Assembly (NCBI GenBank): GCA_001949185.1
Contig: BDGG01000001.1
Coordinates: forward strand, 3,613,324 to 3,677,323
Direction: 5' to 3'
DNA from: Ramazzottius varieornatus
Taxonomy: Eukaryota > Tardigrada > Eutardigrada > Parachela > Ramazzottiidae
Length of the DNA: 64,000 nt
Positions 33,945 through 44,119 of this stretch are shown in pieces. The notes beneath the pieces are model-generated. The model made no database searches and was not told where the DNA came from. It worked only from the letters and a program-made list of their open reading frames with translations. The translations under genes and the position numbers were made by a program. The number at the start of each line of letters is the position of its first letter. The first letter of the stretch is position 1.

Positions 33945-35093
33945 ATGAACTACCGCACAGTTACTCCGTTTTCGTTTCTGGATCCTGAATTCTTGAAAGC
34001 GAAGACCCAAGAATGGTTAGTCACTATTACTGCGAATTCTGTTCCGTTTTACCTATAATTTGCCTTTGTACAGGAGCAAACCTTGATCTAGAGACCTCAT
34101 CAGCAAGCTTACTTCCGCCGCACAAGCGCTCCGGCCCTAGTCTATCCTTAACACTTTCAGCACGATCGTTTTCATGTTTGCAGAATACTACCGTCCTCTT
34201 TGTGTATACAGGAATTTTATTGGCTGGTACCGTGTTGCGGAGGCTGGTCCAACTAATAGGCGATTTTTGAAATTTCAAAATTCGGATAATTGGCAGGCCA
34301 TGAACGCCAAATCTCAAAAGGGAGAACTGGTCGTCTTGATTTTCTTCTGACCGCACTGATGACTACAAAATTTATCCCAGGCTCGGCTTCGATAGATAAG
34401 ACTGTCCCCAGTGCTCCAGTTTTCTTCTAAGCGAATACCGCGCACGTGTCTCGCGCGAAGAGACGAAACACCGAATTTAACCAACAGCACCCGAAACCGT
34501 AGAAAAATTTCTAGCGTGCTGGGGTTTTGCTGACCACTAGTCATTGGTGTTGCTTTGATGAGAAGACTGAGGTACATGCAAAAAAAAAGACCCAGACCCG
34601 AAAGACCAAAAGCTAAAACTGGGAGGTGAATAAAACGGAGTGATTGAATACACAAAGAGGACGGTCGTACGCAGAGTGTTAAGGCAAACATGGATACGAC
34701 TAGTGTGCAGCGATCAGGTCGGTGTTTGAATTCCATACTTCTTTCCGAACTTTGCACCGGTCGAATCCCAGCTATAGTATCTTGAACTTTGTTCATGTCG
34801 TTGCTTTAAGCGTCTTTCTTTCATGGAAGCGCAGCGTGAAGCCAGAGGGAAACAGCAAGAGAAACTGGACGAAGCTTCCCGACTACACGCTGAGAAGCTG
34901 AAGGCTGTGAGCATCATTCTCATTTGTGTTGTTGTCTGAGTAAGTTCGCGTTGGTCATAGCCAACGATATCCTTTTTCAGAAAGCTGCGGAAAAGTTCAA
35001 AGAAAGAATGGAGGCTTTAGGGAAGAAAGAGCTCTGTGGCGAATATCGTCTCGGCGGCAGCCCGACCACCAAGAAATCTGGAGGTTCAGTCTG
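33945..35093 (+). CDS. Small membrane/coiled-coil protein, tentative SELENOS-like layout
   Basis: I do not recognise this gene with certainty. Possible pieces on the plus strand are an N-terminal exon from the ATG at 33945 (MNYRTVTPFSFLDPEFLKAK), a hydrophobic exon near 34183-34260 (VLFVYTGILLAGTVLRRLVQ), a charged helical exon ending near 34905 (AQREARGKQQEKLDEASRLH) and a last exon from 34981 (KAAEKFKERMEALGKKELC) ending in GGSV and a TGA stop at 35091-35093. Short N-terminus, one membrane span, then a Lys/Glu-rich helix and Gly-rich tail is the layout of selenoprotein S (VIMP), an ER-associated degradation factor. Sequence identity is not convincing, and I could not confirm a selenocysteine insertion element. 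The two last exons are the better supported part. Confidence 0.35.
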
Positions 35094-35125
35094 AGATCCC
35101 GGAATTGTAGTAAGCTGTGGTGTCC

Positions 35126-36030
35126 ATGTTGAATGGAGTAAACCAGATGATAGAGGTACTTCATCGCAATGCGGCCGTTGCGTCTGCTCTTTACTGTGTC
35201 GTCGGCTACTTCTGCTTCTGGATCTTAGCCATAAGCCATTTACTCTTGTTTGTTAATTTTTCTTACTGCACATGCAGAGTAAACACTGGAGAGTCTTAGA
35301 CTCAATCCGAAGCGTACGTCCGTTTCCTCCAGAACCCAAACAAGTCAAAGAAGAGGCGTTAGTAGTTGTAAAAGAGCAGGTCCCTTCACTCGGCACGATA
35401 CAATACAATACAAGAAGTTCAACAAACACCGGAAACAGGCACCGGAAGGCACCGGAAGTTTCGGTGACTCCCGAAACACAACCAGGAGCGCTATCTTTAG
35501 GGTCACCATTTGGCGCGAAGACCAAGAGGAAAGGCTCGCCCCCAAGCTCCGTCTCACCAAGTTCGTACTTCTCGCCGTTATGGGCCTCAAGTGTCGGTGA
35601 GTGCTCCGGACCTCGACACTCGTTCTGTGTACTACATGTTCGCCCATCATAGAAGTCAAGGACTATCAGCTTGGACGTTACTTCTCGGGGTCAGGTGCGC
35701 AGACGTGCAGCAAATGTATGCGCGTTTTTGCCGGAAAAATACCGGACGCCCGAGCCGTGCCGACCGTCTTCCAGCATGACATTGAAATCACCCAGTTTCA
35801 CTTGCGCAGTTAGAGACGAGTGGCTCTACTGCAGTGACGTCGAACTCAACGGAACGGGGTGGGACCAAGCTGAGTCATCAGATGGGAAACGTCACAAGAT
35901 CTGCCCCATGCCCCATCAGGATTCCGAGTCGTTCTGGGACTTCTGGGAAACGTTTTCGAAAAACGGCTCATGTCAATCGATCCCTTTGATGAACAAATAT
36001 GGTCGTAAAGGAAATTTTAAATTTTTTTAA
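35126..36030 (+). CDS. Unrecognised four-exon gene
   Basis: Exons 35126-35155, 35278-35596, 35653-35694 and 35810-36030 join in phase with GT-AG introns to about 203 residues. The first exon encodes MLNGVNQMIE. The second is Pro/Ser/Thr-rich and basic (PFPPEPKQVKEEAL, GAKTKRKGSPPSS). The last two read EVKDYQLGRYFSGS and then VRDEWLYCSDVELNGTGW and a C-terminus with several Cys and Trp. If the third exon is not spliced at 35694, an alternative tail with QTCSKCMRVFAGK and a stop at about 35811 results. No family is recognised. The consistent phase over three introns is the main evidence. Confidence 0.4.
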
Positions 36031-36124
36031 ATTCTTCTCTGGATTTTGCGGGACGAAATTCAGAAGTACGGGATTCTTGCAACAAAGCTTAGAGCGAATG
36101 ACATAATAGGGGTCATCACGCTTT

Positions 36125-36375
36125 GCTTTCTAACACCGTTTATTGAAAAACTGACGTCACAGCGTGGACCCGTCCATCGTGCAAGCACGCTCTGCGGCGG
36201 CCAAACTTTCGAGATAACCAGCTCCAAGGCTGCTTATCTCGAAAGTTTGGTTCGTTTATCCTTTCCATCCGAAAAGTATTCAAAAAAAGTGTCACGCAAG
36301 CGCCCGACTTCATTCGCGCACGATCAGCTGTCTTGCCTCGTGACGTCAGCTTTCACAATAAGCGGTGTTAGAAAG
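36125..36375. mobile_element. Foldback element with nested perfect hairpin
   Basis: The outer inverted repeats of about 36 bp begin GCTTTCTAACACCG at 36125 and end as the inverted copy at 36375; both contain CTGACGTCAC. At the centre is a perfect 17-bp hairpin, CCAAACTTTCGAGATAA at 36201-36217 and its complement at 36234-36250, with a 16-base loop. It has no coding capacity. No clear target duplication was found. Confidence 0.7.
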
Positions 36376-37173
36376 CCAAGCGTGAGAACCCCTAATAAAA
36401 TACTGACCCAGCATAACATCCACGCAGCACACCAACTGGAAGAAAGTCCAACAGTTTCTCGTCTCGTTTAACGCCCTCTTGGGACTGCGCTGACCATCGG
36501 CTATCAACCTTGCTGCAACAGGTACGCCGGCTCTTTGTTGGCTGACGTCGCACTCACTGACATACCTGGCATTGTTCCACCCAATGAAAGAGGCGCACCA
36601 GGAACACTCTCTTGGTGAGCGACACGGTCCAACAGATGGCTCAGTCACATATTTCTTGTGCGTGGTAAACATCACATGATCGACACCCATCATCAATCTG
36701 CCCACCCCCGTGTTTCGAAACAACGGATAGTACCACGTGGTTTAGGACGCCGTAGGCGCAGTGTTGACTTGCGCAGCGAAGCTGGACCAGTTGGACCAGT
36801 TGGCAAAACTGGCTGTCTTTGTCAGTCTTCCATCATTCCTTCTGCGAACTGCGCTGCAGCTGTACTACTCATTCTATCCCTTCTAGATCACGGGAATATA
36901 ATCTTGGAGGCTTGATCTGGGTCTGGAGACCGTCGGATTACAGGTAATTCATCGTCAGGCGCGAGCAAGAAGGGATCCTACGTCATCCACCATCGACTGC
37001 GCTGCAAAGCGGGCCAAGCGGCACACGGGCGTCGTTTGACTCGTTTTACTTCATCGATATCCAGGCATCTGCTCGCAGCTCGTTTACAGCAGTGTTGTGA
37101 ACTTGCGATATTGGATTAGTCTGTGTGTGCGGGTTGTCTTCATCAGCTGAGCGGCGTAGAAAGGGTAACAACA
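36376..37173. other. 5' flank of NFAT, nothing recognised
   Basis: About 800 bp upstream of the NFAT start codon. Small open frames are present without domains. It contains a short tandem TTGGACCAG at about 36786. The NFAT promoter presumably lies here. Confidence 0.35.
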
Positions 37174-40100
37174 ATGTCGACGTCGATGGAGGAGCTTCTT
37201 CAGCATTTCCAACAGCAGCGCCAAGAATCCCTCAACATCTCCAACATCAGCTGTTCCATGGCCCATGCTGTAGCACCTACGACGCTCAGCGATGTTTTAC
37301 CACCATCGTCCCCCGCTTCGCAGCAACAGCAGCAGCTCTTCTTGGTGGGAAATCTGGCTCAGACACAGCGTCCGCGGTTGGCCACTTGGACATTCTCTCC
37401 TGCTGACTCGGGATACGCGGAATCGGTGGCGTCGCCCGGCACTTGTAGCCTTCCCGGTTGCAAGAAGCGCTTCTCAGCTAGCCTAGACGATATTTCGGAT
37501 TCGTCAGGGAGCGGAAACAAGATTCATCGTCAAGGTCGAACACTCATACTGTGGCGGAATTTACTTGAATATTGATTTTATGTTTTTCTATGCGGGTGTT
37601 TCTTCCTTTGCAGAAAGCATCGCGGAAATCGAGGGTTCTGACCTTGAAAAGTAAGTCCGTTTTTGTTCATTCGTATGAAGGCACGAACCCGAAAAAAGTT
37701 GACCGTGGAATTTTCAATTATTCTGAAAATTTGACTTCAGTTCTAGAAAGGATTGTTCCTATTTGATGTCGGGGCTTCAGTAGGTTCCAATTTTTTTCCT
37801 CCTCCAGGAATAATCTTGTTCCAGTTTTGCGCCCTGGAAATTTGAGTAGAATTTTCCGGAAGAGAACCCAGGCTTTGAAGCAAAATATCTGCCATGAGAC
37901 AAATTTTCGGAGTATTATGCTATTATGATATCACTGAGGAGGGACCGTCGTAACCGCTATCTCTGTCAGACTTTTGCAGACTTGTGCTGTATGTTTGTTT
38001 GACTGCTTTTTCCTGGCACGTAGCCAGCCGGTGTAGTTTCTCGCGTAATCTTTTTCGCTGCGAGTGCACTTTGATCGCGTGCAAAGTATCGGGTAGGACT
38101 GTAATTGCAGGCTAGTCTGTCGATTCTATCGCCTGACTTATGCACCGCTTGCACTTTCCCCTTTTGCAGTTCCTTCTTCCGTCTGGACTTCTCGCAAGAA
38201 TATCCCAGCCGCACTGGATGTACGGAGCTTCTGATTTTACGGCAACCGGAAGCGCAGCATCGGCCTCGCTATGAGACGGAGGGCAGTCGCGGCAGGATAA
38301 AAGACCGTTCGGGGAGTATGTGTCCGGCTGTTCAGGTAAAAAAACTGCACATTTGTACCGTTGAATGTGCTTGTTAAAAATTTGGAAGACCGAAAAACCA
38401 TTTAGCGCGTGGGCAAACGAATTGAACCAGACCGTTACCTCAAATGGCGCACGTCTTCGTTGTGATAAGCTGGAAATTTGGGCCACCTGAGAAACGATCT
38501 GCACAATCATTTGCCGACGTCCCATTTTCAAATTAACGTCTTTGATTTGATTTATCATTATTGGAATAAACTACATCAGAAATTTCGGTGTTGAAATGCA
38601 CGGAAATATTTTTCGGCTTTTTAGAAGATCTTTTAGAACATTTTCACGAATATATTTATCTTAACGATGGACTCCCCTTTCAGCTGAGGAATTTTCATGG
38701 ACAATCAGCAGTGTTGCAAGTGTACGTAGCGGTGGAGCGAGGACTGCCCAAGCCGCATCCTCTCTTCCGTGTCTGCAAGGTGAACAGCAAGAGGACGGCG
38801 CCGGCCATTCTCCGATCTCAGCCAGAAGATAATTGCACCATTCTAGAAATACCATTCTCAGCAAAGGACGACTGGACTATCGAGTAAATATCCGGTTAAC
38901 ACTTTAGTCTAGTCTGGCCAGTATCCACGTTATCTTCATTATGACTTCTCTTTGCAGTATCGACTGTTGCAGCCTGGTCAAGCTGCGCAATTCCGACTGC
39001 GATGCCTTGAAGAAGGCGTCCGGTTCAGCTTCGGCGTTGTCAGACGGCAAAGTGGATCCATCCAAACGCCCAAAACGGATGGGATGCCCGAAAGTTCGAT
39101 TGGGCTTCCGCGCCATCCTGACGATGCTAGACGGAAGCATCCTAGTGCTGCAAACGACGTCCTCAACAATTTCTTGCAGTGCGTACCGAAGAGTTTTCAA
39201 TAAATATGTGCCGTCCGGATAGATTTCTTTGACCTGTCTCACTCCCATATTTGGGAACCCGGCAGAAAAAAACACGAAAAGATCGTTTTTGCAAGTGGCG
39301 CACGTTTTCAGTATTAGCAGCGGAAAGCTTGCGCTGCAGGAAAAAACGGTTTTGTCAAGTTTGTTGGCCAAGCTGCGAACTGGAATTTTCTACCGCTGTT
39401 GATTTTCTGTTTCGGTTGATAGGCTCAACTTTGGGCGTGCCTGAAGTACATTTCGTTTCGCACAAGAGCTGTCCGGCTTCCGGTGGACTAGACATCGTGG
39501 TTATCGGTCGAGGGTTTGTCCGGAATGAATCACATCTGTTTGTGATTGAGAGGGATCAGGGTGCGTACTCGATTATGGTTTTTCTTGATGCGCATGCATA
39601 GTATGATACTTTGTTGATCTGTTGTTGGATTGCTGACTTGATTATGCAGTGTTTTTCCTCTTTTTATCAGATGATAACACGTTGTGGGAGGCCGAGCTTG
39701 ATATCGCATGGGATAAGTTTAACCAAGTTCACTTGGTCGGAACCCTTCCTGCTTATCGGGATCCTTCAGTCTCACATCCCGTCCTGGTCTATCTGTCTGT
39801 CAGAAATAACGACGGCAAGAAGAGTGATTTGCAGCCGCTGATATACACACCCGTTGATAGCGTCGAGATCGCACATACAGTCACTGTAGTTACCCGCGAA
39901 GAGCCCGTCAAGGAACTCTCCCACTCTAGCGTTAAAATCGATCCATACCCCATTCAACCCAAAAGCCCCGATAGCCCGGTGCTGATTGCTAGTCAGCCGC
40001 CAGTCGGCGTCCTAGCTGACGGGAATATCCATTATTTGATCCAGCTGCCCGGAACGGCGCAACCCATCATCATTACGGTCCCTCAACCAAACAACGTTGT

Positions 40101-40761
40101 CACGCAAGAGCTCCCCCAGTTCGCTGTGGAGACAGTCAGCCCAGCAGTCGAACAGAAACCCTTCCCTCTTCCACAGTCACCCACTAGTTACGATCAGCCA
40201 GTGCTCGAATCCCACGTGTGTCCAGCGGAAGAGACGTGTAGTGTGGTGGCAGAACGATCAAACTACATCAATTCCACAGAGTCGGGCTTGCCCTCGGGAT
40301 CTGACGGCGGGAAGGAGGACTGCGAGAATGCCGCTTCTCAGTTGGATCAGCTGCTGAGGGAAATCTTTGGCTTTGACATTCTACCGGAAGCCTACCCACA
40401 GGTGCTGGCTGGTGCGGCGCAACAGCAACAAGACAACCAGCAACACCAGCAATGCTACCAGGCGTACGACATGGACCTGGGCAATGGTAAGTGCTCCTGA
40501 GATTTAGTTACGGATGAAAGAACAACAGACTGAAAATGGAATGCGGGAATTCGGCAAGATCGTTTTTCTAAAGGCGCACGCGTTCAGCCACTGACACTGA
40601 AAATGCGCGCCACTTGAGAAAACGATCTAGTCGTGTTTGTTTAGCGCGCTTCTCGTATCAATTGAAATGTTTCTTGTTTTCTAGCTGAAGCTTGGTTGAT
40701 GGAAGTGGAACAAGAAAACTCAGCCGGATATGCGGATTACGAATCGTCGGGCCGTCAGTGA
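37174..40761 (+). CDS. NFAT: NFAT-family Rel-homology transcription factor
   Basis: Transcription factor with an NFAT-type Rel homology region. Eight exons join in phase: 37174-37531 (approximate end), 37612-37651, 38170-38335, 38684-38883, 38958-39178, 39423-39560, 39671-40486 and 40685-40761. The DNA-recognition loop is RPRYETEGSRGRIKDR. LRNFHGQSAVLQVYVAV, VKLRNSDCDAL and FRAILTMLDGSILVLQT follow as in NFAT. The IPT/dimerisation domain starts at GVPEVHFVSHKSCPASGGLDI and runs to IYTPVD. The C-terminal ~200 residues are Gln/Pro/Ser-rich, a probable activation domain. The N-terminal exon is short and Ser-rich with no obvious calcineurin-docking PxIxIT motif, which fits NFAT5 (osmotic-stress type) better than NFATc. 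Three introns each contain a hairpin MITE. Confidence 0.88.
38409..38524. mobile_element. Hairpin MITE (AAGTGGCGCA family) in NFAT intron 3
   Basis: The ends are GTGGGCAAACGA and, inverted, TTTGCCGACGTCCCA. The inner core has decayed to CAAATGGCGCACG and GGGCCACCTGAG but is clearly the same family, with the ACCAGAC/GATCTG arms retained. Confidence 0.7.
39258..39378. mobile_element. Hairpin MITE (AAGTGGCGCA family) in NFAT intron 5
   Basis: The left half is well kept (GATCGTTTTTGCAAGTGGCG, CACG). The right half is degraded (GCGCTGCAGGAAAAAACGG) but retains the terminal TTGTTGGCCAAGC matching the family end. Confidence 0.6.
40543..40650. mobile_element. Hairpin MITE (AAGTGGCGCA family) in NFAT intron 7
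   Basis: The left arm GCAAGATCGTTTTTCTAAAG leads into GCGCACGCG; the right arm is GCGCGCCACTTGAGAAAACG, ATCTAGTCG and a TTTGTTTAGCG end. The right half is close to the family consensus. Confidence 0.75.
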
Positions 40762-41423
40762 CGGTCGGCCACGGGAACAGCACGCTACAATTTTCAATTT
40801 TGTTAACCATCGGTTATAGTTTGTTTTTGTATATTCCATCTAACCGTGTACGCTTTTAGTGTTAATTCTAAGTATCTATACTTTCATTGCTACGATAACT
40901 GGGAATTTTCTCCTTACTGTGCACTGCCGCCGTGACTGACCAGGTATAGGAAACCTTCTTCCTGGTGATTCGCGTTTGTTCTGCAACGCCCGCACACCAA
41001 GATAATCGTCTTTGTTACTGAGAGTCCGATCATTTGTTCCAGTTCTTTCTCGCAAAAGGCGCTCAAAAAAATTTTGATCTTGATTTTAAATTCACTGTGT
41101 CTTTGTCGGCTTCGCCTACTTTTATTTTGTGTTGTACAGCCACTTTGAAAAACGTAACAAAAATAAATTGTAACTCTGCGTCGCTTCTAACGGATCGATG
41201 ATGGGTTGAAATAAATATGCTGAATCTGTCTGGTACTATGCTTCGATTTACAAGGAATGAAAATTCTTTTAGGAACGAAGGAACAAAGATGGGATTATGT
41301 AGGAACTCGGATGTTCCTGTCCACTGTTCGTGAAACAGAGCTTAGTACGCTAGCTAACCAGTAGCCAGTTCACCGGGATGGTACGTCATCGCGGCCATCG
41401 GGGACAGTGGTACGTCGTGGGGT
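40762..41423. other. NFAT 3' flank
   Basis: 3' untranslated region and flank of NFAT. A polyadenylation-type AATAAA occurs at about 41162 and another near 41209. There is no other gene. Confidence 0.45.
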
Positions 41424-41431
41424 GTTTTCTC

Positions 41432-42218
41432 TAGTGTTGTTCCGATTATTGTAATTCGTAATTGAAAATGGCCAAATTTGACGGTTTTGGAATTCCGTTA
41501 TAACAATTCAAATTGCAAATACTGGGTTGGTCATTCCGATATTAATCGGAATCGAATCGAAATTCCAAGAACGAGAAGATATTTTAATGTACAATTGAAA
41601 ACCATGTTGGTAATTCGAATAATAACTCACAACAAAGAAGCGCGCAAAATGCACGTCGGTATATCACTTTCTCGCCTTGTGAAGCACCGTCAGTGCTTGA
41701 TTGAGTGACTACGGTGCGCTGGTGCACGTACACAGCAAAATCAGAATGCGTACAAAGTGCTTCGCGAAGCTGCAGTTCGTTCTTGTATGACGTATACGCG
41801 ACCAGCACCCGGTGGGCCTTGCTAGGGTTCTATTTCTCCAGTGGGGTTCAGGTTTACCCCTACGCGACGCACCGTGGCTCCTTCATGAGCATAACAGTCC
41901 GTATTGACGACAGCCATCCGTACTGGATACCTTGGGAACGACGTATTCTCCACGAAATACCAGAGGGTCAATCTGAACGCTTACCCGTCCGACGCGTGGT
42001 ACCGAACAGAAATGCTAATTTTATGAAAACTCAAATTACAAAACACCATCCCAATAATTCGAATAATTTCAATTGTTGTCGAAACTTGAATTTGAATTAA
42101 TTGTAATTGACGATCCAGCCAGGACGAGGTACTTGTGATCCAAATTGCTGCTACGCGAGGGATTCCGATTAATTGTAATTGCAATTGAAACTGAAAAAGT
42201 CACATCGGAAGAACACTG
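41432..42218. mobile_element. Complete non-autonomous hAT element with 8-bp target duplication
   Basis: 787 bp bounded by imperfect inverted ends TAGTGTTGTTCCGAT and, inverted, CAGTGTTCTTCCGAT. It is flanked by the direct repeat GTTTTCTC at 41424-41431 and 42219-42226. An 8-bp duplication plus YAGTG termini is the hAT hallmark. AT-rich subterminal sequence contains repeated CAATTA/TAATTG motifs. No open frame encodes a transposase. A truncated inverted second copy is at 3176-3763. Confidence 0.85.
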
Positions 42219-42468
42219 GTTTTCTCTCGTACTATTATCCAACAGTTTCAAATGATTCAAGACAGAAAGTGATGCTACCTGTTGCATACTGGAGCCTAAC
42301 TTGGAATTTCTTAAGTATTGCGCTCCTTGAATCATCAGGATCACTTTGTTAGTCATGCTCTAGAGTTCGTTTTTGGAATTCTTTGCTGCAGATAATCCTG
42401 AAAAGGTTCGCGTCTCCTCAAGCAAGACTAGCGATCGACAGGCGATGGAGTGGACGGGGGAAGATGAG

Positions 42469-43620
42469 CGACAGCTGGCCGTGGTACGCGCCGGAACAAC
42501 CATATCCGCGACATCCCCAATAGTATCCTCCTGGATGTCTTTCAACATCTTGACGCCATCAGCCGCCTTCGCAAGAGACTGTGAGTAATCTTCTTAGTAC
42601 CAAAGACATGCGAGTCGCCTCCCGGTGTTGAACATCGTTGTTTTGGTCAGGGTATCTGAAGAGTGGAATGAAATGCTGACGTCGTGCCAGCTGACTATAG
42701 AGAGCATTTTCCTGGGCTTCGACAGGTACACGTGTACTATAGGGAATCCGATCTTCCAGCGCGAGGGAAGACCTTGATGGAAACTGCACCGACTACGGAT
42801 CCTGTGATCACAGGTGGTAGAATGAACCGTGCTCGGACTCCTCAGTTCAAAGCGAGGTTCAGTAAAGTCCAGAGCCTCATCAGCGACTGTCACTACGTAG
42901 CGATGTTTTGTCGACGCTGACACGCTGTGTGTTCGTATCAACGCGCCTCTCGCACTGTGGAAACCTTGACTCAGCACGAAAACTCTCTCGTCGCTCAGGG
43001 GTTTGCGTTTCCTTGTGCGAATCAAATTCGTTTCTTCTCCCTGGGCGTTCTCGCAGGCTTGGAGTATCGCTTTTTGCGACAGAATGATGGATGAGGAATG
43101 CTTATGAGGAATGGATCTATGCATGGTCCGGTGGGTGTTCAGTCGCATCAACTCGTGTTTAACCGTCCATTGTGGGTTGACAAGAACGTGAACGAGATTT
43201 GTCTGGGAAGCTATGTGATCCTTCGCATACCTGTCGCGGCAGAACAAGTGCACCAGAAGGGAAGTGTGGAATATTTGGCCTTCCGACTGCAAAGTGGACC
43301 TTCTCACTCCCACATCTGTGCTGCTCGCGACGCTTCCTCCTATCTACCAAATGCTGGTGTGCGACAGTTCGTCAAGTCCAAAACACAGAACGGAAACTAC
43401 TTTTCTCCTGGATATGCCGAATTTAGACCTGCGGACGCGCTGTAAGTCAGCTTACCGTCAACTCGGACAAGCGTCCCTGTTGATAATTACGCCGGCTTTT
43501 GATATTTACAGGAGCCAGTTGGTTACGTGTATTCCGGAAGACATCGGTAACACGCCTATCTCCCGAATTGGGTTGGCCAGCATGAATCACTCTTTTCTGT
43601 ATCCTCTCACTAGGATGTGA
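42469..43620 (+). CDS. Possible F-box gene, incompletely resolved
   Basis: One plus-strand frame around 42503-42574 reads HIRDIPNSILLDVFQHLDAI then SRLRKR, a good F-box core; F-box proteins link substrates to SCF ubiquitin ligases through Skp1. A GT donor at 42576 joins in phase to an exon from about 42651 reading LVSEEWNEMLTSCQLTIES, matching the usual continuation. Further downstream, 43146-43440 and 43513-43620 join in phase (GSVEYLAFRLQSGPSHSH, then SQLVTCIPEDIGNTPISR and a stop). How the two halves connect and where the gene starts is unclear: the F-box frame has a stop at 42465, so an upstream exon or a broken start must be assumed. It could be a pseudogene. Confidence 0.4.
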
Positions 43621-44119
43621 TAGACCTAACGCGAGTCCTTCTCCGCCCAAGACTTCCTTTTTTGCGTCGATCCCCTGTTCGGTATTTGCGAATCTTCTGT
43701 TCCGCTTTGTTTTTGCCGCGCGTTCAGTATAACTCATCATAGTCTACGCGTGGCGTTGTAAAGACGTTTCTGTTTTAGATGGCCACTACGGTAGTATTTT
43801 GTCTAGGACTACGTGTACCGGAGTGACTGAAAGTTTACAAGAGGTACGGTCTAACATGGGCGGTACGTAAAGTTTCTGACAAGATTGCGGTGAGCTTCTG
43901 GTACATAATACCTTCGTAGCTCACCAGCCGGTGTTTCGACAATGATAGCGCGCTCTTTCGGTAGTGAGAGACTCTTGACTACTTGAGATCAGTGCATCTG
44001 AGAGTTTATCCTTGCTGGTGGACACACACGGCAGAGTTTTTGAAGTGTGGTTTGATGAAAAGAGGAAGTTAAACATTCATGCCGGTGTGCATTTCTCGGA
44101 CCCACTTTCCGCGTAGCAG
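43621..44119. other. Intergenic, nothing recognised
   Basis: About 500 bp between the F-box exons and the Ig-domain gene. There is no recognisable coding or repeat sequence. Confidence 0.4.

Noticed and set aside
34750-34775. GGTCGAATCCC resembling a tRNA T-loop
   Set aside because: No matching acceptor stem, anticodon arm or A box upstream; not a tRNA.
34981-35110. TGA at the end of the small coiled-coil gene as a selenocysteine codon
   Set aside because: The residues after the TGA do not resemble the selenoprotein S end and no SECIS-type stem could be recognised by eye.
42594-43313. 239-codon open frame on the minus strand
   Set aside because: No recognisable domain; it lies antisense to the F-box exons, which give a better domain match and phased splice sites. 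Long antisense frames are common opposite real exons.
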